64,000 nt of DNA, from positions 8,968,501-9,032,500 of the forward strand of contig PUFA01000021.1 of NCBI GenBank assembly GCA_003508835.1, written 5' to 3'. Positions 25,100 to 36,515 of the stretch are shown here, piece by piece. The stretch's first letter is position 1. The number at the start of each line of letters is the position of its first letter. The position numbers and the translations under genes are program-made. The notes under the pieces are model-generated. The model was not told the DNA's origin. It did no database searches and was given only the letters and a program-made list of their open reading frames with translations. Origin of the DNA: Eonycteris spelaea. Its lineage: Eukaryota; Chordata; Mammalia; Chiroptera; Pteropodidae.

Positions 25100-25253
25100 C
25101 TTGTTTATTGTCTGTCTCTCACCACCAAGAATTTAAATTTAGAACCAAGGTCTTATCTGTTCTAACAAACTCTGCAGCTATAGGGCCTAGAACAGTGTCT
25201 GCCACAGGATAGTGATTAATTTGTTGAATGAGCAATAATAATAATAATAATAA
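25100..25253 (+). mobile_element. LINE-2 3' end with (AAT)n tail
   Basis: TTGTCTGTCTCTCACCACCAAGAATTTAAATTTAGAACCAAGGTCTTATCTG and GGGCCTAGAACAGTGTCTGCCACAGGATAGTGATTAATTTGTTGAATGAGC are L2 3' landmarks. An AAT microsatellite at 25234-25253 follows. Confidence 0.7.
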
Positions 25254-27929
25254 CCAATAAGAAAGTACTAGTTATATAATTCATAGCAGAAAAAACAAAG
25301 ATGAAATATTTTGAGGCTACCTCTTGATGTGAGAAAATTGTCCGCTAGACCAAAAATAGACACATGGATCCATCGCCATGCCCTGTCATATTAATCATCC
25401 CTATGCAGTCCTCATCACTTGGCATTGAACTTTTCCTCATAGGCAATTCAAGGAATGGTTGACATTTTGCCCCTAAAATTTACTGTAGGAGAGCTTAATC
25501 ATGTCCGAAATGAAAGTAACACATTTCTATCTCAAATTTCCTTTTCTGTAACAGATATTACCTTCAGTCTTAGTAGGGTACAGGTCAGAGAGAAGTGGCA
25601 GACAGGAGGTAAGGAGATGCATCACCCATCCTTACAAGTTTCACCAAATTACTCAAAAAGGTTTCCTATCTTTCTCCCATAGTCTAAGAAAAATGTGTCA
25701 CCCAAAGCTACCAACACATTTTGGTACAATTAGTTCTAATCTTGTTGGTTGGCATTTTCTGCTTCTTACTATGATTTCTCAGATTGCTGAGAAGTCTTGT
25801 CTAGATCTGAAAGCGACTTTACTAGAAGCAATGGCAGTATGACTGCAAGTCTGCTGTGAAAGGTAAAGGAAGACAAGTTTGAGAAGGGACTGAAAAGTGG
25901 TTTTGCATTAAAGATTCTTTCCAACTCCAGATTTGAGCTTGGACGTGCTGGATCCTAGAGAAGACAATGTGGGCAAGGACTGCCACCCCTTATCCAGTGT
26001 GTCTTTCTCTCCAAAGGACTGGAGGTCCCCTGGAAACCTCCTCTACCTGCCTCCGCTAAAATAGTAAGGGTGAGGTACTGTCAAGAAAAGGAAGAATGAG
26101 ATAGAAGGTGAATAAAACAAGTATTTACTCAATGCTCAGTGCATGGCTGGCAAACTGTGTTCTTTCCAGTGCTATTATAAACTTTACATTTTATTTATTT
26201 TTTTCCTTTAAATTAATGCAGAGACTACTCATATCCATTATTTATGTTTAAAAATCTGCAAATATAACATAGAAAAGAAGTGAATACTTGGGAAGGTATG
26301 GTGGAGAGAAAAGAGCAAAAGTATCTCCTGTAGCTTCTGGAACATTCTTCTACAAGAATATAAGTAAAATTCCTTGATATCTGTAAGAGATGTTATCCTT
26401 CTAACATCTTTTTATAACAGGCTGAACAAACCAACGCACGTACATTTCTTGAAATAGTTCCTTGATTATTTGAACTATTCCGTAACTCAGAATTCTGACA
26501 CAAATGAGCGTCATGGTACAACTGCAAGTCCATATATAATAAAGGAGCGCCCAGGGAGTTCCCGAAACAAGAGCTAGATGCATACAGGGAGGGCTGCCTG
26601 TGCCCAGAGTAAGCCTTGGCCACTTGAGCACAATTAGTGTACCAAAACGAGAAAGAAAACTAAAGGCACACTAAGGCGATGGAATTCTATTACTGTGCCC
26701 AGGTGTCATCAATCAAAATGAACTATTTCGAAGAGATAAAAGCTGGACAGAGAGCAGGCTTTTAGACGATCATTTTCAGAGGATATCACACCTACAGGAA
26801 GGATGGAAGAAGAAATGTCTCCTCAGTAAGTTCTCTGATTGACTTTGTCCAGATAGTAACGCTTCCAGGTTTTTCATGTCTTCCCTCGTGACTGCTTTTG
26901 GTCCGCCTCTACTTATGTGGGACTTCATTTGGCGAAATCACACAGAATAGCTGTTGAGTGATGAGTTATGCTGACAGGGAAGACGTTGTCAAATATCCAA
27001 GGATGCAGAAAGCACAAACCACAGGCAGTTTTTCTTGGCCCAGTCCTCAGCGTCTGCCATCCATTTACTTGTAATTGTTGGTGATTATCTCCTCGTCAGA
27101 CCACTCCCTGCCGCTCTGAGGAGAGGAATCGGAAGCACTCTAGCTTTGCTCTCAGTCATCCCCTTGTCCTCTTAGGAGGTCCGAAAATAGAAGAAAGCTG
27201 AGTTTCCTTTGTTCCAATCCCTTTAGCAAACATCAGTCACATCACAGCAAAGCCACATGCCAAGGCAAAGCAGGAAATGAGCAAGGAGGAGATAGTCTGT
27301 TGTCTTGCTACGTCTCCTTGTGATGGAGTATTGTACTCACCAGTAGAAAATCATTCTTGAAGTTATGTCGCAACTGTACAAACTGCTCATCGAAACAACC
27401 CACGTCACCTTGCTTTCAGCCACGTGGCAGATTTCACACCCCCCCAAAATTATACCCAGTAGACATTCTGAGCAGCTCACCTCTGAGCAGCCCATGATCA
27501 TACAGTAAAATGTCCAAAAAATTATCTGAATTCTCTGAACAAATGCTAGATGAAATCCTTCAACCAGTGACAGCTTCAAGAAAGCAAGTGTGTTGTCACA
27601 CATGGGTAATTTCACATTTAGAGTCTTTTTTCATGACATTTTATTTTTTGAAAAGAGCAGATATGTCTCACTGGAAAACTTCTTTTTAAATTCTAGATTT
27701 TAAAAAACAGATCTCAGTCATAAGACTTTTCCCCCATGACTTAAGAAATGAATATATTTGCCCAGGCAGAATCAGAATAGTATTATTAGAAGGTCAACTT
27801 AAGAGCAAGTTAAAAATTGATAGCTAGGAGATGGCTAATGTGTGAGCAATGATGCAACTTGGTTTCCTGAAGTCATTGTCTCACTGTAGAAATATGAACA
27901 GAACCCCTATGATTCTGTCTACCTTACTG

Positions 27930-28000
27930 AAAAACTCATTCATTCATTCATGCCACAAATATCCATTAAATGCCTACAAAGTGACCAAGAAAGTAAATCT
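27930..28000 (-). mobile_element. Short LINE-2 or MIR terminal fragment
   Basis: CATTCATTCATTCATGCCACAAATATCCATTAAATGCCTACAAAGTG corresponds to the reversed L2/MIR terminus 'attcattcattcaacaaatatttattgagcacctactatgtg'. Confidence 0.5.
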
Positions 28001-28550
28001 CAAGCTAGACTGACCTGTGTTACATAAGTAGTTCTAAAATTTCTCCCACTCACTATTATGCTTGTTGTCCTTTTAGAAGGCAGACCTGGAAACCCAAGAA
28101 AACTAAAACAGTATCATTTCAATACACTGGAAAGGGATATTCCAAAGCACCTGCTCAGCTGCAGAGAGCAGAGCGGGGTCTGTTTTAGGGCTGGACTAAA
28201 TGCATTCCAGAACTCAGAGATGAGAGGGTGGCCCATCCCCAGAGACACCAAGGGCTTATTTTGGGATGTCCCTGCCTTCTGCTTCTGACTTAACTAGAAC
28301 TATTCCCGGACATTTAGGATACAACCACAAAACTGTTTAGAAGAAACAGTTTTAATCTTTAATATTAAGAAGTTAATAGCATTTTGTTATGGAGCTACAA
28401 ATACCCCCGCCACTTCCTAAGTGATAAAAGTTTATGATTTCACGCAAAGTTACAAAGAAACAGAAGTTTCAAAACATTTCACCCATTTATTTTACTTTCT
28501 AAGTGGTCAGAAAACACCTAAATCTGGATCAGTATGCCATTTCTTTAAAT

Positions 28551-28846
28551 TAGGGTTGGCAAACTACCGCCAAATCCAGCTCACCACCACCTTTTGTGTC
28601 GCCCGTGAGTTTTTAAATTTTAAATGGTTGGGGGAGGAAAGAATCAAAAGAAGGATACTATTTCCTAACACTTTAAGGTTATGTGAAATTCAATTTCAGG
28701 TCTACAAGCAAGGTTTCACTGGAACACAGCCACACTCAGTTATTTATGTGGTTGTCTGTGACTCTGCTTCCTGCTGGGATGGTACTGTGGGCCTCAAAAC
28801 CGAGAACGTTTACTATCCACCCCCAGAAAAGATTTGCTGACCTCTG
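28551..28846. mobile_element. hAT-Charlie type non-autonomous DNA transposon
   Basis: The left end TAGGGTTGGCAAACTACCGCCAAATCCAGC and the right end AGAAAAGATTTGCTGACCTCTG form the inverted termini of the common 'ggtcagcaaact' element. The interior has TTTCACTGGAACACAGCCAC and TTATGTGGTTGTCTGTGACTCTGC. Flanking 8-mers CTTTAAAT (28543-28550) and GTTTGAAT (28847-28854) look like a decayed target-site duplication (6/8). The 139-codon open frame 28421-28840 is explained by this repeat. Confidence 0.8.
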
Positions 28847-30794
28847 GTTTGAATAACATGATAAATATCATCAAACGGAGACACTTTCGAGACAAAACAA
28901 GGTTCCTCCGCCTGACCACTGTCAAATCTTGCCTGCCGCTAACTTTTTTGATCAATAAATCTGCCCAGCTCCATCCATGAAACGGGAGGTTCTTTCTTCT
29001 AAAGGCCACCAAAGTGGAGGAGCAAAAGGAGCAAAGAAGAGAAAAGTGTCAAAAAAAAATACATTTAAAAAGAACCAGAAAAGTGTGGAAAAGCAGATCC
29101 ATGCAGAGAAGAAAGTTCTGGGAGTACCATCCATCCAGACATCATCTCTAATGCTCTTTCCACCATACGGGGTAAAAGCAAACTCCAACACACAATTCCC
29201 TGAATGGCCTTCGTCTCTTTTTACTATCATCTCAGAATATCTAACTTTGAAACAAATTGTAAAATCACGTGGCCTATTTAGTAAATAAGATGGCTATAAG
29301 TAGTAGACGGAGTGTAATTTACATATTTTATGCAACACAGAATTATTAACACAGAATCATGTTCTAGGAACTAAGATGGAGATTCACGTGTTGTGAGAAT
29401 TAGTAAGCAAATGAAACAAAAATGATTTCAAAGGCAAGCAAATTGCCTTGAGGTGGGCTCTTTATTTTGACATTTTTAATTACTATAAAACATGCCAGTA
29501 TCCGCATTTAAATATTACATTTTAATATCGTTTCTCAGGCATGGTAATGAAAAGCTCTCCCTCGGCTTGTCATCTGTTACTAAACCGACAGAGGATGTTG
29601 GTGGTGGCAGCTCACCACGACAACCAGGTTGTGCGTCTGCAGACGTTATAATCCATAAAATGCAAATGCCTTGAAGTATTTCAAATGACAGCATGCAGGG
29701 CTGATAAGGTTTATGCTCTGATGTTTTCTTAATACACTTTCAAATCACAGTGATAATCTGTCAGCTTCTGCTAATGCATCAGTTCCATCATGAGAATGAC
29801 TTAATCACTTCTGAAGGCGACAATCGCCCCGTTCGTGACACAGCCCCACTTAGGAAAATAATGACTACGAGGTCCTCAAGAAGTTAATTAAAGTTCTATA
29901 AAGACTTCACTAATACATCCAGAAGCTATACCTCAGAACGTATGCCAAGATGAACCTACCTGGTGCCAACTTCCTCTCTAATGCAAAACCATCACAATGA
30001 ATCCCAAGGTGTTAAGACATGGATAAAAATGAAAAACATTCTGAAGTCATCTCCTAGGAGACTCTCCAGTCATTTTTACTGCTATGAGAAGACCTGGTGC
30101 TGACAGCACATTCTGACTGTTGAAAGGAAAAGCAGTAAGAAGGCTAACAAAAATGTTCGAGGCTAGTGCAAATGGCCAGGGGCCTAATATCTATCAAGGT
30201 ATGTATGGCCTCCATGGAAGTCTCAATCCCTTCCCAGGCAAGTCCCTTCCTAGTCCTCTCTACTGGTGCTCTGAGTGAAGGAAGGAGGAGGAAGGAAAGG
30301 TGATGGACACCACTCTTCATGACTGACGCCTGGCCACCTGCCTGTGCCCCTTAGTGATTGTCCTCTATGGATCGCTAGGGCCTCCCCCCTTCCTGCCAAA
30401 GCATAAACAACAGCTGCTTGAGGAGGCTGAATAGCTTTGCCCTGTGCTTAGACACATAAAAAAAAGCATCTCATAACTTCGATTACGATCTCCAACAAAG
30501 ACCCACAGGGAAGGACATCTGGAGAGTAAATGTTCCCATGTGCTGAAATCTCCTTACACCTGACTTTTAAAATGCTGACTCATTCATTATTTACAGTAAC
30601 AAATTTGGTCGGAAATCAAGATGGGATCTCCCAGAAAAAAGGAATAAAAATTCAGGAATAAAGAAGGATCTGAAAAGAGGAGTCGTTCATTTCATTTAGG
30701 TGACAAGACATTGAAGAAAACAAGGGACTGTGAGCATTGCTGCCAGAGCCGCCAAAGGTCACCATCTGTTTGAACACATCATAATAATCCAAGC

Positions 30795-30960
30795 CAACAT
30801 TAAAATGGCACCTACTATGTGCCAGGCAGTATCCTAAGCACTTTACATATACTTATGTATTTAACCCTCAAAATAATTTATAAAATAGGTGTCATCGTTA
30901 TCTTTTAAAGATGAGTTAACTGAGACACAAGAATTAAGCAACTCTCTGAAGGTACTAACA
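30795..30960 (-). mobile_element. MIR SINE fragment
   Basis: ATGGCACCTACTATGTGCCAGGCAGTATCCTAAGCACTTTACATATACTTATGTATTTAACCCTCAAAATAATT, then AAGATGAGTTAACTGAGACACAAG, matches reversed MIR almost to the consensus. Confidence 0.85.
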
Positions 30961-31829
30961 GCTATTACCTTCCACTTACGTCGTATTTTTCTGTTTAGGT
31001 AGTACAGTTTGTCTCCTACGGGAAGTTTGAAGTTTCCTCTACAACACTTTATCTAGTAGATGTTCTCTTTAAGTATCTATATTTCTTGACAAAGTACTGA
31101 AAGCATTCACAAACCTGTATATAGCTTAATTAGTTTATAATGTCACCACCATCTAAAAATAAGTAAGTCCCGACATGTCACAAATTTTATACCATACTGA
31201 GATTCAAAACAGAATTAGCTTTTACTCTTAAAATATCATTAATGCATCATCTTAAATATGTTAATCAATAAAATAGGTTCTAGAAGTAGGTAGGAGGGTA
31301 AATGCATGTAAATTACTTCAAATGTCTTAATTAATTCCTACTGCTAATGATACAGCAATTAAGGTTTAAATGTTACAGAGGCTATATCAGCTTTCTATTG
31401 GGCCATGTTGTTGAGCATCACTGAAATCCAATGAACTGGGGAGGTTTGGATTCAAATTTTCAAAGATTATCACAATGAGTAAAACAGGGAAAACAGGTTT
31501 TAGACTCATTGCAGCATATTTCCCTCATACACACCTGCTTCCTGGCTAACTGCTCTTTTTCCTTCTCTGTCCCCATGTCTCTCTGAGTACCAGAGACGCA
31601 TCATGGTGACAATCACTTCTGAAACTATTTGAGGATATGTATCACGCACCACTGGTGGAGTCAACCGCCCACACATTATTTTAACTTTCTTTATTTCTGA
31701 ACCCTAGGAGGAAAATTGTGGTAGGAACCTGCTAACCAAACTGGACCTGATGAGGACCAAATGCAGGTGCCAGGGTAACTAAACAGAGTCGCTTTAGAAG
31801 CTATCTCTATGGTGAATTAAAGACGACCA

Positions 31830-32260
31830 CTCTTTAAACAAAAGAGGGGGGCGGACTCCAGAGGTGGAGTCCATTTCCCCTTCTCTTGAGTTGGTCTTGT
31901 GACTTGCTTTAATCAAGAGAGTGGCGCAGACATAAAACTGTCACTTCCAAAGCTGGGCCGTAAAGAGATCTGTAACTTCCTCTTTCTTGGAACCCAGCCA
32001 TCATACTGTGAGACATCCAAGTCACACAGAAAGAGAACTGAGCTTCCGGCCAACAGCCAGCATCAAGAACGAGTCAAATTAGTAGGACATCTTGGATGTT
32101 TCAATCCAATCAAACTTTTGAGTATTCACAGCTCCAGGTTGACACCACGTGTGGAGAAGAACCTCCCAGCTGAGCTCAATCAACCCAAACTCTTAGGAAA
32201 TAATAAATGACAGTTGTTTAAATCACTAAGTATCTGAGAGGTTTGTTATGCATCAAACCA
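31830..32260 (+). mobile_element. MLT1-type (MaLR) LTR
   Basis: GAGGTGGAGTCCATTTCCCCTTCTCTTGAGTTGGTCTTGTGACTTGCTTTAATCAAGAGAGTGGC, TCTTGGAACCCAGCCATCATACTGTGAG, GACAGTTGTTTAAATCACTAAGTATCTGAGAGGTTTGTTATGCATCAA. This is the usual order of old MLT1 LTRs. The 103-codon frame 31899-32210 is part of it, not a gene. Confidence 0.75.
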
Positions 32261-32444
32261 CTGCATAACACTTCTAGACCATCTGAGAGACCAGGCTGAA
32301 ATCAGTTCCTGCTTGATTGACCCAGAAATGTCAATCAAGGAAGCTATGATGGAGTTGAGAAGAACACTTTCCAATATAGGACACGATGGCCTAGAATTAC
32401 TACTGCAGGAGTTCTGGGGCATGGACCTCAGAAGCAAATTAATT

Positions 32445-32642
32445 TCGAATCCTGGCTTTGCCTTTTACTAAATATAAACAAAGTACAAGTTACTTAACTT
32501 TTCTGTGTCTCAGTTTCCCTTTGTGTAAAATAAGAGATAAATTCCTTGCCTGATAGGTTTGTTATGAAAGATAAATATCAGTATCTGTATATGTAAAGCA
32601 TTTAGAACAGTGCCTGACAGTAAGTGATCAGTAAATGTTCTC
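32445..32642 (+). mobile_element. MIR SINE
   Basis: TTCGAATCCTGGCTTTGCCTTTTACTAAATAT, TACAAGTTACTTAACTTTTCTGTGTCTCAGTTTCCCTTTGTGTAAAATAAG, AAAGCATTTAGAACAGTGCCTGACAGTAAGTGATCAGTAAATG gives nearly the full MIR order. Confidence 0.88.
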
Positions 32643-33016
32643 TCTTAATATATGATTTATTCTCTGTTCTGTTCTACATGCAAGAAGCCACTGCTCATAG
32701 TTATGGGAGGGCTCTACACTTGGGACAGAGGGATATGGAAAGTGAAGGTGAGGGTCATAACGTGCCTCCTATTTGATCCTGCACCATGAGGAAATGCCAT
32801 AAAGTACGGAGATGTGATAAATGCTAACTAAATCTAATTGGCCTCATACCAGCAAAGGAGGAAAACAAAAATCAGAGTATGTGCTCAGTTTACGGGTTAT
32901 ATGTAACAAATGTCAGACAATTAGTCAAACTTCATCTGACAATAAACTACTCCTGGATTTTAAGGAGCAGTTTAGTGACCTTTGACCTCCTTTTCTGTCC
33001 ATTAAGAGTACTGAGC

Positions 33017-33120
33017 CTCAAATTTACATAATGTTCTAACCAATGTCACCCCAATAAGTTTAATTCAGTAATATACATATATGTATATATGAAAGGTAAA
33101 ATAAATAATAAAAAAAGAAA
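33017..33120 (+). mobile_element. Very short 5'-truncated LINE-1 insertion
   Basis: Only the last about 60 bp of a LINE-1 3' UTR (ATAATGTTCTAACCAATGTCACCCCAATAAGTTTAATTC) plus an AT-rich tail is present. Flanks AGAGTACTGAGC (33005-33016) and AGAGTCCTGAGC (33121-33132) form a 12-bp target-site duplication with one mismatch. The 3' motif is shared with the LINE-1 at 3802-4467. Confidence 0.75.
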
Positions 33121-35139
33121 AGAGTCCTGAGCTTTACATATATATAAGGTAGTGCTGCTGAGTTATTTTCTCTGGCATGATCTGAGCTATCATCCTCACA
33201 CTCATGTCAACTTTGTTTCTAAATACTGTTTTCTAGTTTATTGCAACAAACAGATCAGATTACAGATCATGGTAGTATTTACATATGTGGTAACAAAATT
33301 AACCCTAAATGTATTATTAGTACTGGGTTAATTTATTATTTTAGCTTGTTTTTTGTTTTGTTTTGATTTTTTTGGCCATATCATATAGATAGTTGGCAAA
33401 TTGCTTTTGTTAAAATAATTATTAAAAATTTTTTTTAATGAAGCAAGACATAGTAGCAATGAATTCATTTTGCTATAGGATTAGAATTCGTAAATTGTAT
33501 TTTTGCCCTAGGCCTTTGTCTCTTTTCTATTTTAAAAGTTACAACGAGGACCTGTATCTATTTACTTCAAAAGTAATCACCCCAAATGAATTCATATGTA
33601 GGAGCCATAAGTTAAAGTTTTTGAAATACTTAGCATTCTATTTCAGCTCTTGAACATCTGACCATAGCTCTTCTCATGGGACTTTTCACTGGAGCCCCAA
33701 AGCTCTCCATCTGTCACCTTTATATATTTCTATTCATAAAATTATTGTTCATTCAATTGTACTACTCATATCTAGGTCTTCAGACATGGTTCCATCTGTT
33801 ATCCAAGACAAGTGTGATGGATCCATAAGTTGATACCAAAGTAGCTCGATCAATGAGAAGTTCTGGGAAAATGTGTCAAGTTTACGCCTGTCTTCAGCAT
33901 AATAACATCACTCGTCTGCATTGTTACCCTTCTTTCCAAATTATTTATAAGCCTTAGGTCAGCTTGAGAAAATTCATATTTTCATTTCATGCCTGCTAAT
34001 CATGCCTTCAGTGGTGACTATCAAAGATGCAAATTAACTGCAAATTATGTGAAGATGCACAAATTAAAAACTATGAAATCTAAATTATGAATGCAGTAGT
34101 ATTCGGCTTCCAGGATATCTTCTGCAAACACAGTTTTACCTATTTGATACTGGTCAGCTCAACGCAAAGTAACTTTGGTAATATCAATAGAAACGAGAAA
34201 CAATAGAGTCTATGACTTTCTTGCCTCCTGACATTTCAATTCCCTTTTCCTGTCCCTTCCATTACTTCTTCTGTCTCAGCTTTGAACCCTGCTCTTTTAT
34301 GTCTGCTTCTCACTGCCCTGACTCCAGATCTTGTCAATTACATACTATTCTGCTTTAATTGAAGAGGTCATCCATAGTATTTTGTATTTTACATTACACC
34401 AGTCTTTTCAAAGGATCAAATCAGCTCTTTCATGACAGAAAAAAAAAAAGCCTATTTGCAGGTTTATGGCTATTGTGTTATTACGTGATTATGCACAAAA
34501 AGTTTTTCAGTAATATTACTGAGAGTAACTCTTGGAAATGCTTATGCATCCACTACATAGTTGATCACGGCAAAAAAATAAAGTAATCAAAATTTAACTG
34601 TGGAAAAATTCATATGAAAAAGAAAGCCTGGTTAAGTGAAGAGTGTTCAGATTAGAACTAGGTTCTAATAATTATTCTTTGAATAATAGATTTAAACAAA
34701 ATTTCCAGACTAATAAAGTTTTGCTTTATTTGCATTTGTTTTCCATAAATGGACCCCATCCAGGGCTTCAAAGCTTAAAGTAACTAAGTAGTACTCAAAT
34801 AAATTGTGTAACATTTCTAATTAGTAAAGTAGGCTTAACTCGAGTATAAGACATTTTACCAACTTATCCTTTTAGAAATAAAGGTAGGTATGAGTTTATC
34901 AGTAAACAACAAATTCATAGAGGAAACCATTTGAATAAAATGTCTTCTGAGTTTCTCAGATCAAAAAGTCATAGATTTCTCAAAGCACATCTCTACAAAT
35001 TCTAAATCTTGGTTTTACCGAGATTTGCATAAAATGTGTTTAAGTAGCATATGAAAATAATTCCTAGTAATAACTGAACTTAAGTGCACTTATGTTTAGC
35101 AAAATTATTGCAGAAAAATGAAGTGTCACAAATGTTTAC

Positions 35140-35295
35140 CTGGCAAGGTTGTTTCATTTTAATGGCTATGACATGGTATCGATAGCAGCAGAGCTCACAG
35201 GTCCAGGAACCCCTCTCACTGATCCACTTCAGCAGGCACAGCTGATGTGTATACCGAACCGACCCATCACATCGGCAGGGGTTCAACAGCTCCCC
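35140..35295 (-). CDS. MARCHF11: MARCHF11 exon 2 (second half of RING-CH finger)
   Basis: This internal exon encodes 52 codons, residues 179-230 if exon 1 supplies 178. It is bounded by an acceptor, a pyrimidine-rich TTTTCTTTTCAG just before 35295, and a CAG|GTAAAC donor at 35139-35138. Both junctions are in phase 0. The peptide begins [13 protein letters not shown] and holds six of the eight zinc ligands: C185, C187, H195, C198, C211 and C214, with spacing C-x-C-x7-H-x2-C-x12-C-x2-C. W202 lies between His and the last Cys pair, as is usual for RING-CH (RINGv) domains. The [16 protein letters not shown] stretch is the MARCH4/9/11 signature, and the [17 protein letters not shown] end is what I know from MARCHF11 rather than MARCHF4 or MARCHF9. 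Family role: E2-binding module of a membrane E3 ligase acting on membrane proteins in the endosomal and trans-Golgi system. MARCHF11 is known mainly from developing spermatids. The next exons, with two transmembrane helices and the tail, are outside the window. Confidence 0.95.
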
Positions 35296-36515
35296 CTGAA
35301 AAGAAAACAGCTCAGTATGAATATTTATGCTTATGTCTCTATTTTAAAAATATAACACTTGTGTTCGTTCTTTCAACGCCATTTACCCAGAAGAATACAG
35401 GCATAAAACTCTATCCTAGAAAATGAAATTAATTTTTATACCTCCGAAGGAATAAAACTAAAGTCTTAAAACTATTTCAAAGATATTGCTTAGAGTTATG
35501 ACATAAAGGTTCTAACTACATACAAAATGTCTGCAAGATGTAGCTCCCCATACCCTTAGGAGAAAGCTGTACTATTAAATCTCTTTAATAACTTTTAAGT
35601 GGATGGTCAGATGCATTTCCTCTGCAGTTATTCTTAATCATTGCTAAAGAAGAAATGCATGGCATCCCAGAAAGTAGCTTGCAATAGCATTATGCTTTTA
35701 TTTTTTTCTAAATGTAGCCTCATAAATATTGACTTAGGGCACTAGGTTCCTGAAAGCCTGCATATTCGCATGCAATTTCCTCACTTTTAAAAATATTAAA
35801 CCTAATGTTTCCTTAGACCACACATTTTGTAAGAGAGATATATTATCCTGTTGCCCCCATGAGGACTCTCACTTAAGTTGCATGCACCTCTAATGGAGTT
35901 TATACTTTAGAATCATGTTTATAACAAAATATGAAGTGCATGGTTGCCTAAATAGCCTTTCTTCCACAAGGCCACAGTACATTCCTATTTCTTTTGTAAA
36001 ACTGTTAACACCCTTTTCTATCACTGAGATTAAGTCTCCAAATTTGCAATATGGAAAGATGCTGCCCTTTTGGTTTTGACATGACTCATCCCAGCTTGTA
36101 GTCTAAGGCGATCTGCCTCAGGATACTTTTGTAGAAAAGGGATGTAGGTTGTTTTTATGTATGAACCAAAACCCATTTCGTAAGTAAGAGATACTTATGG
36201 CATTTTCATTGAAGCACCTGAGGAATGTGTAACTGCAAAATCAAATGGGGCGGGGGGAGGGAGTATAGATCAAATTAAACCTTGTATTCGCCACCAGGAC
36301 CTTTTTATCAGCCTTCACGGAAAGGGAAAGGCGGCACAGAGTGGACGCTTTTCAGTTGGCGGGACCAGACAAGCCACCCAGCGGTGCTAGCGAGAGGCGA
36401 GCGCTGTCCGCGGTGCTGAAAGGTCGGTCGTCGCGGGCGAGACCCAGCCCATTCCCAAGCCGAGCCCAGCCCAGCGGAGCTAACGCCAGCTGCCCGTGGT
36501 CCCGCCCGGCCTAAC
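35296..36515 (-). other. MARCHF11: MARCHF11 intron 1
   Basis: This 1,220-bp phase-0 intron runs from a GT at 36515-36514 to an AG at 35297-35296. It splits the RING-CH finger between the first Cys pair and the second. The exon 1-proximal 200 bp is still CpG-rich; the rest is AT-rich. No coding sequence or recognisable repeat was seen in it. Confidence 0.9.

Larger units (their letters stand above)
1..35139 (-). other. MARCHF11: MARCHF11 intron 2 (partial, continues past left edge)
   Basis: This is everything left of the exon 2 donor at 35139. The next expected coding sequence (a WQSISITLVEKVQ-like start of exon 3) is not present in any frame, so the intron is at least 35.1 kb. It holds fossil transposons, microsatellites and unique AT-rich DNA, annotated separately. 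Stretches over 300 bp where I recognise nothing specific include 346-1070, 1127-2147 (purine-rich, 1960-2110), 2246-3180, 5360-5920, 6112-7980, 11489-14320, 19431-23710, 25254-27925, 28855-30790 and 33133-35139. Short open frames in these look like chance. Confidence 0.85.

Noticed and set aside
28421..28840. 139-codon plus-strand frame
   Set aside because: Most of it lies in the hAT element at 28551-28846.
28977..29288. Lys-rich 103-codon frame that resembles a nuclear localisation-type protein
   Set aside because: Lysines come from an A-rich stretch; no family match, no retrocopy hallmarks and no splice context.
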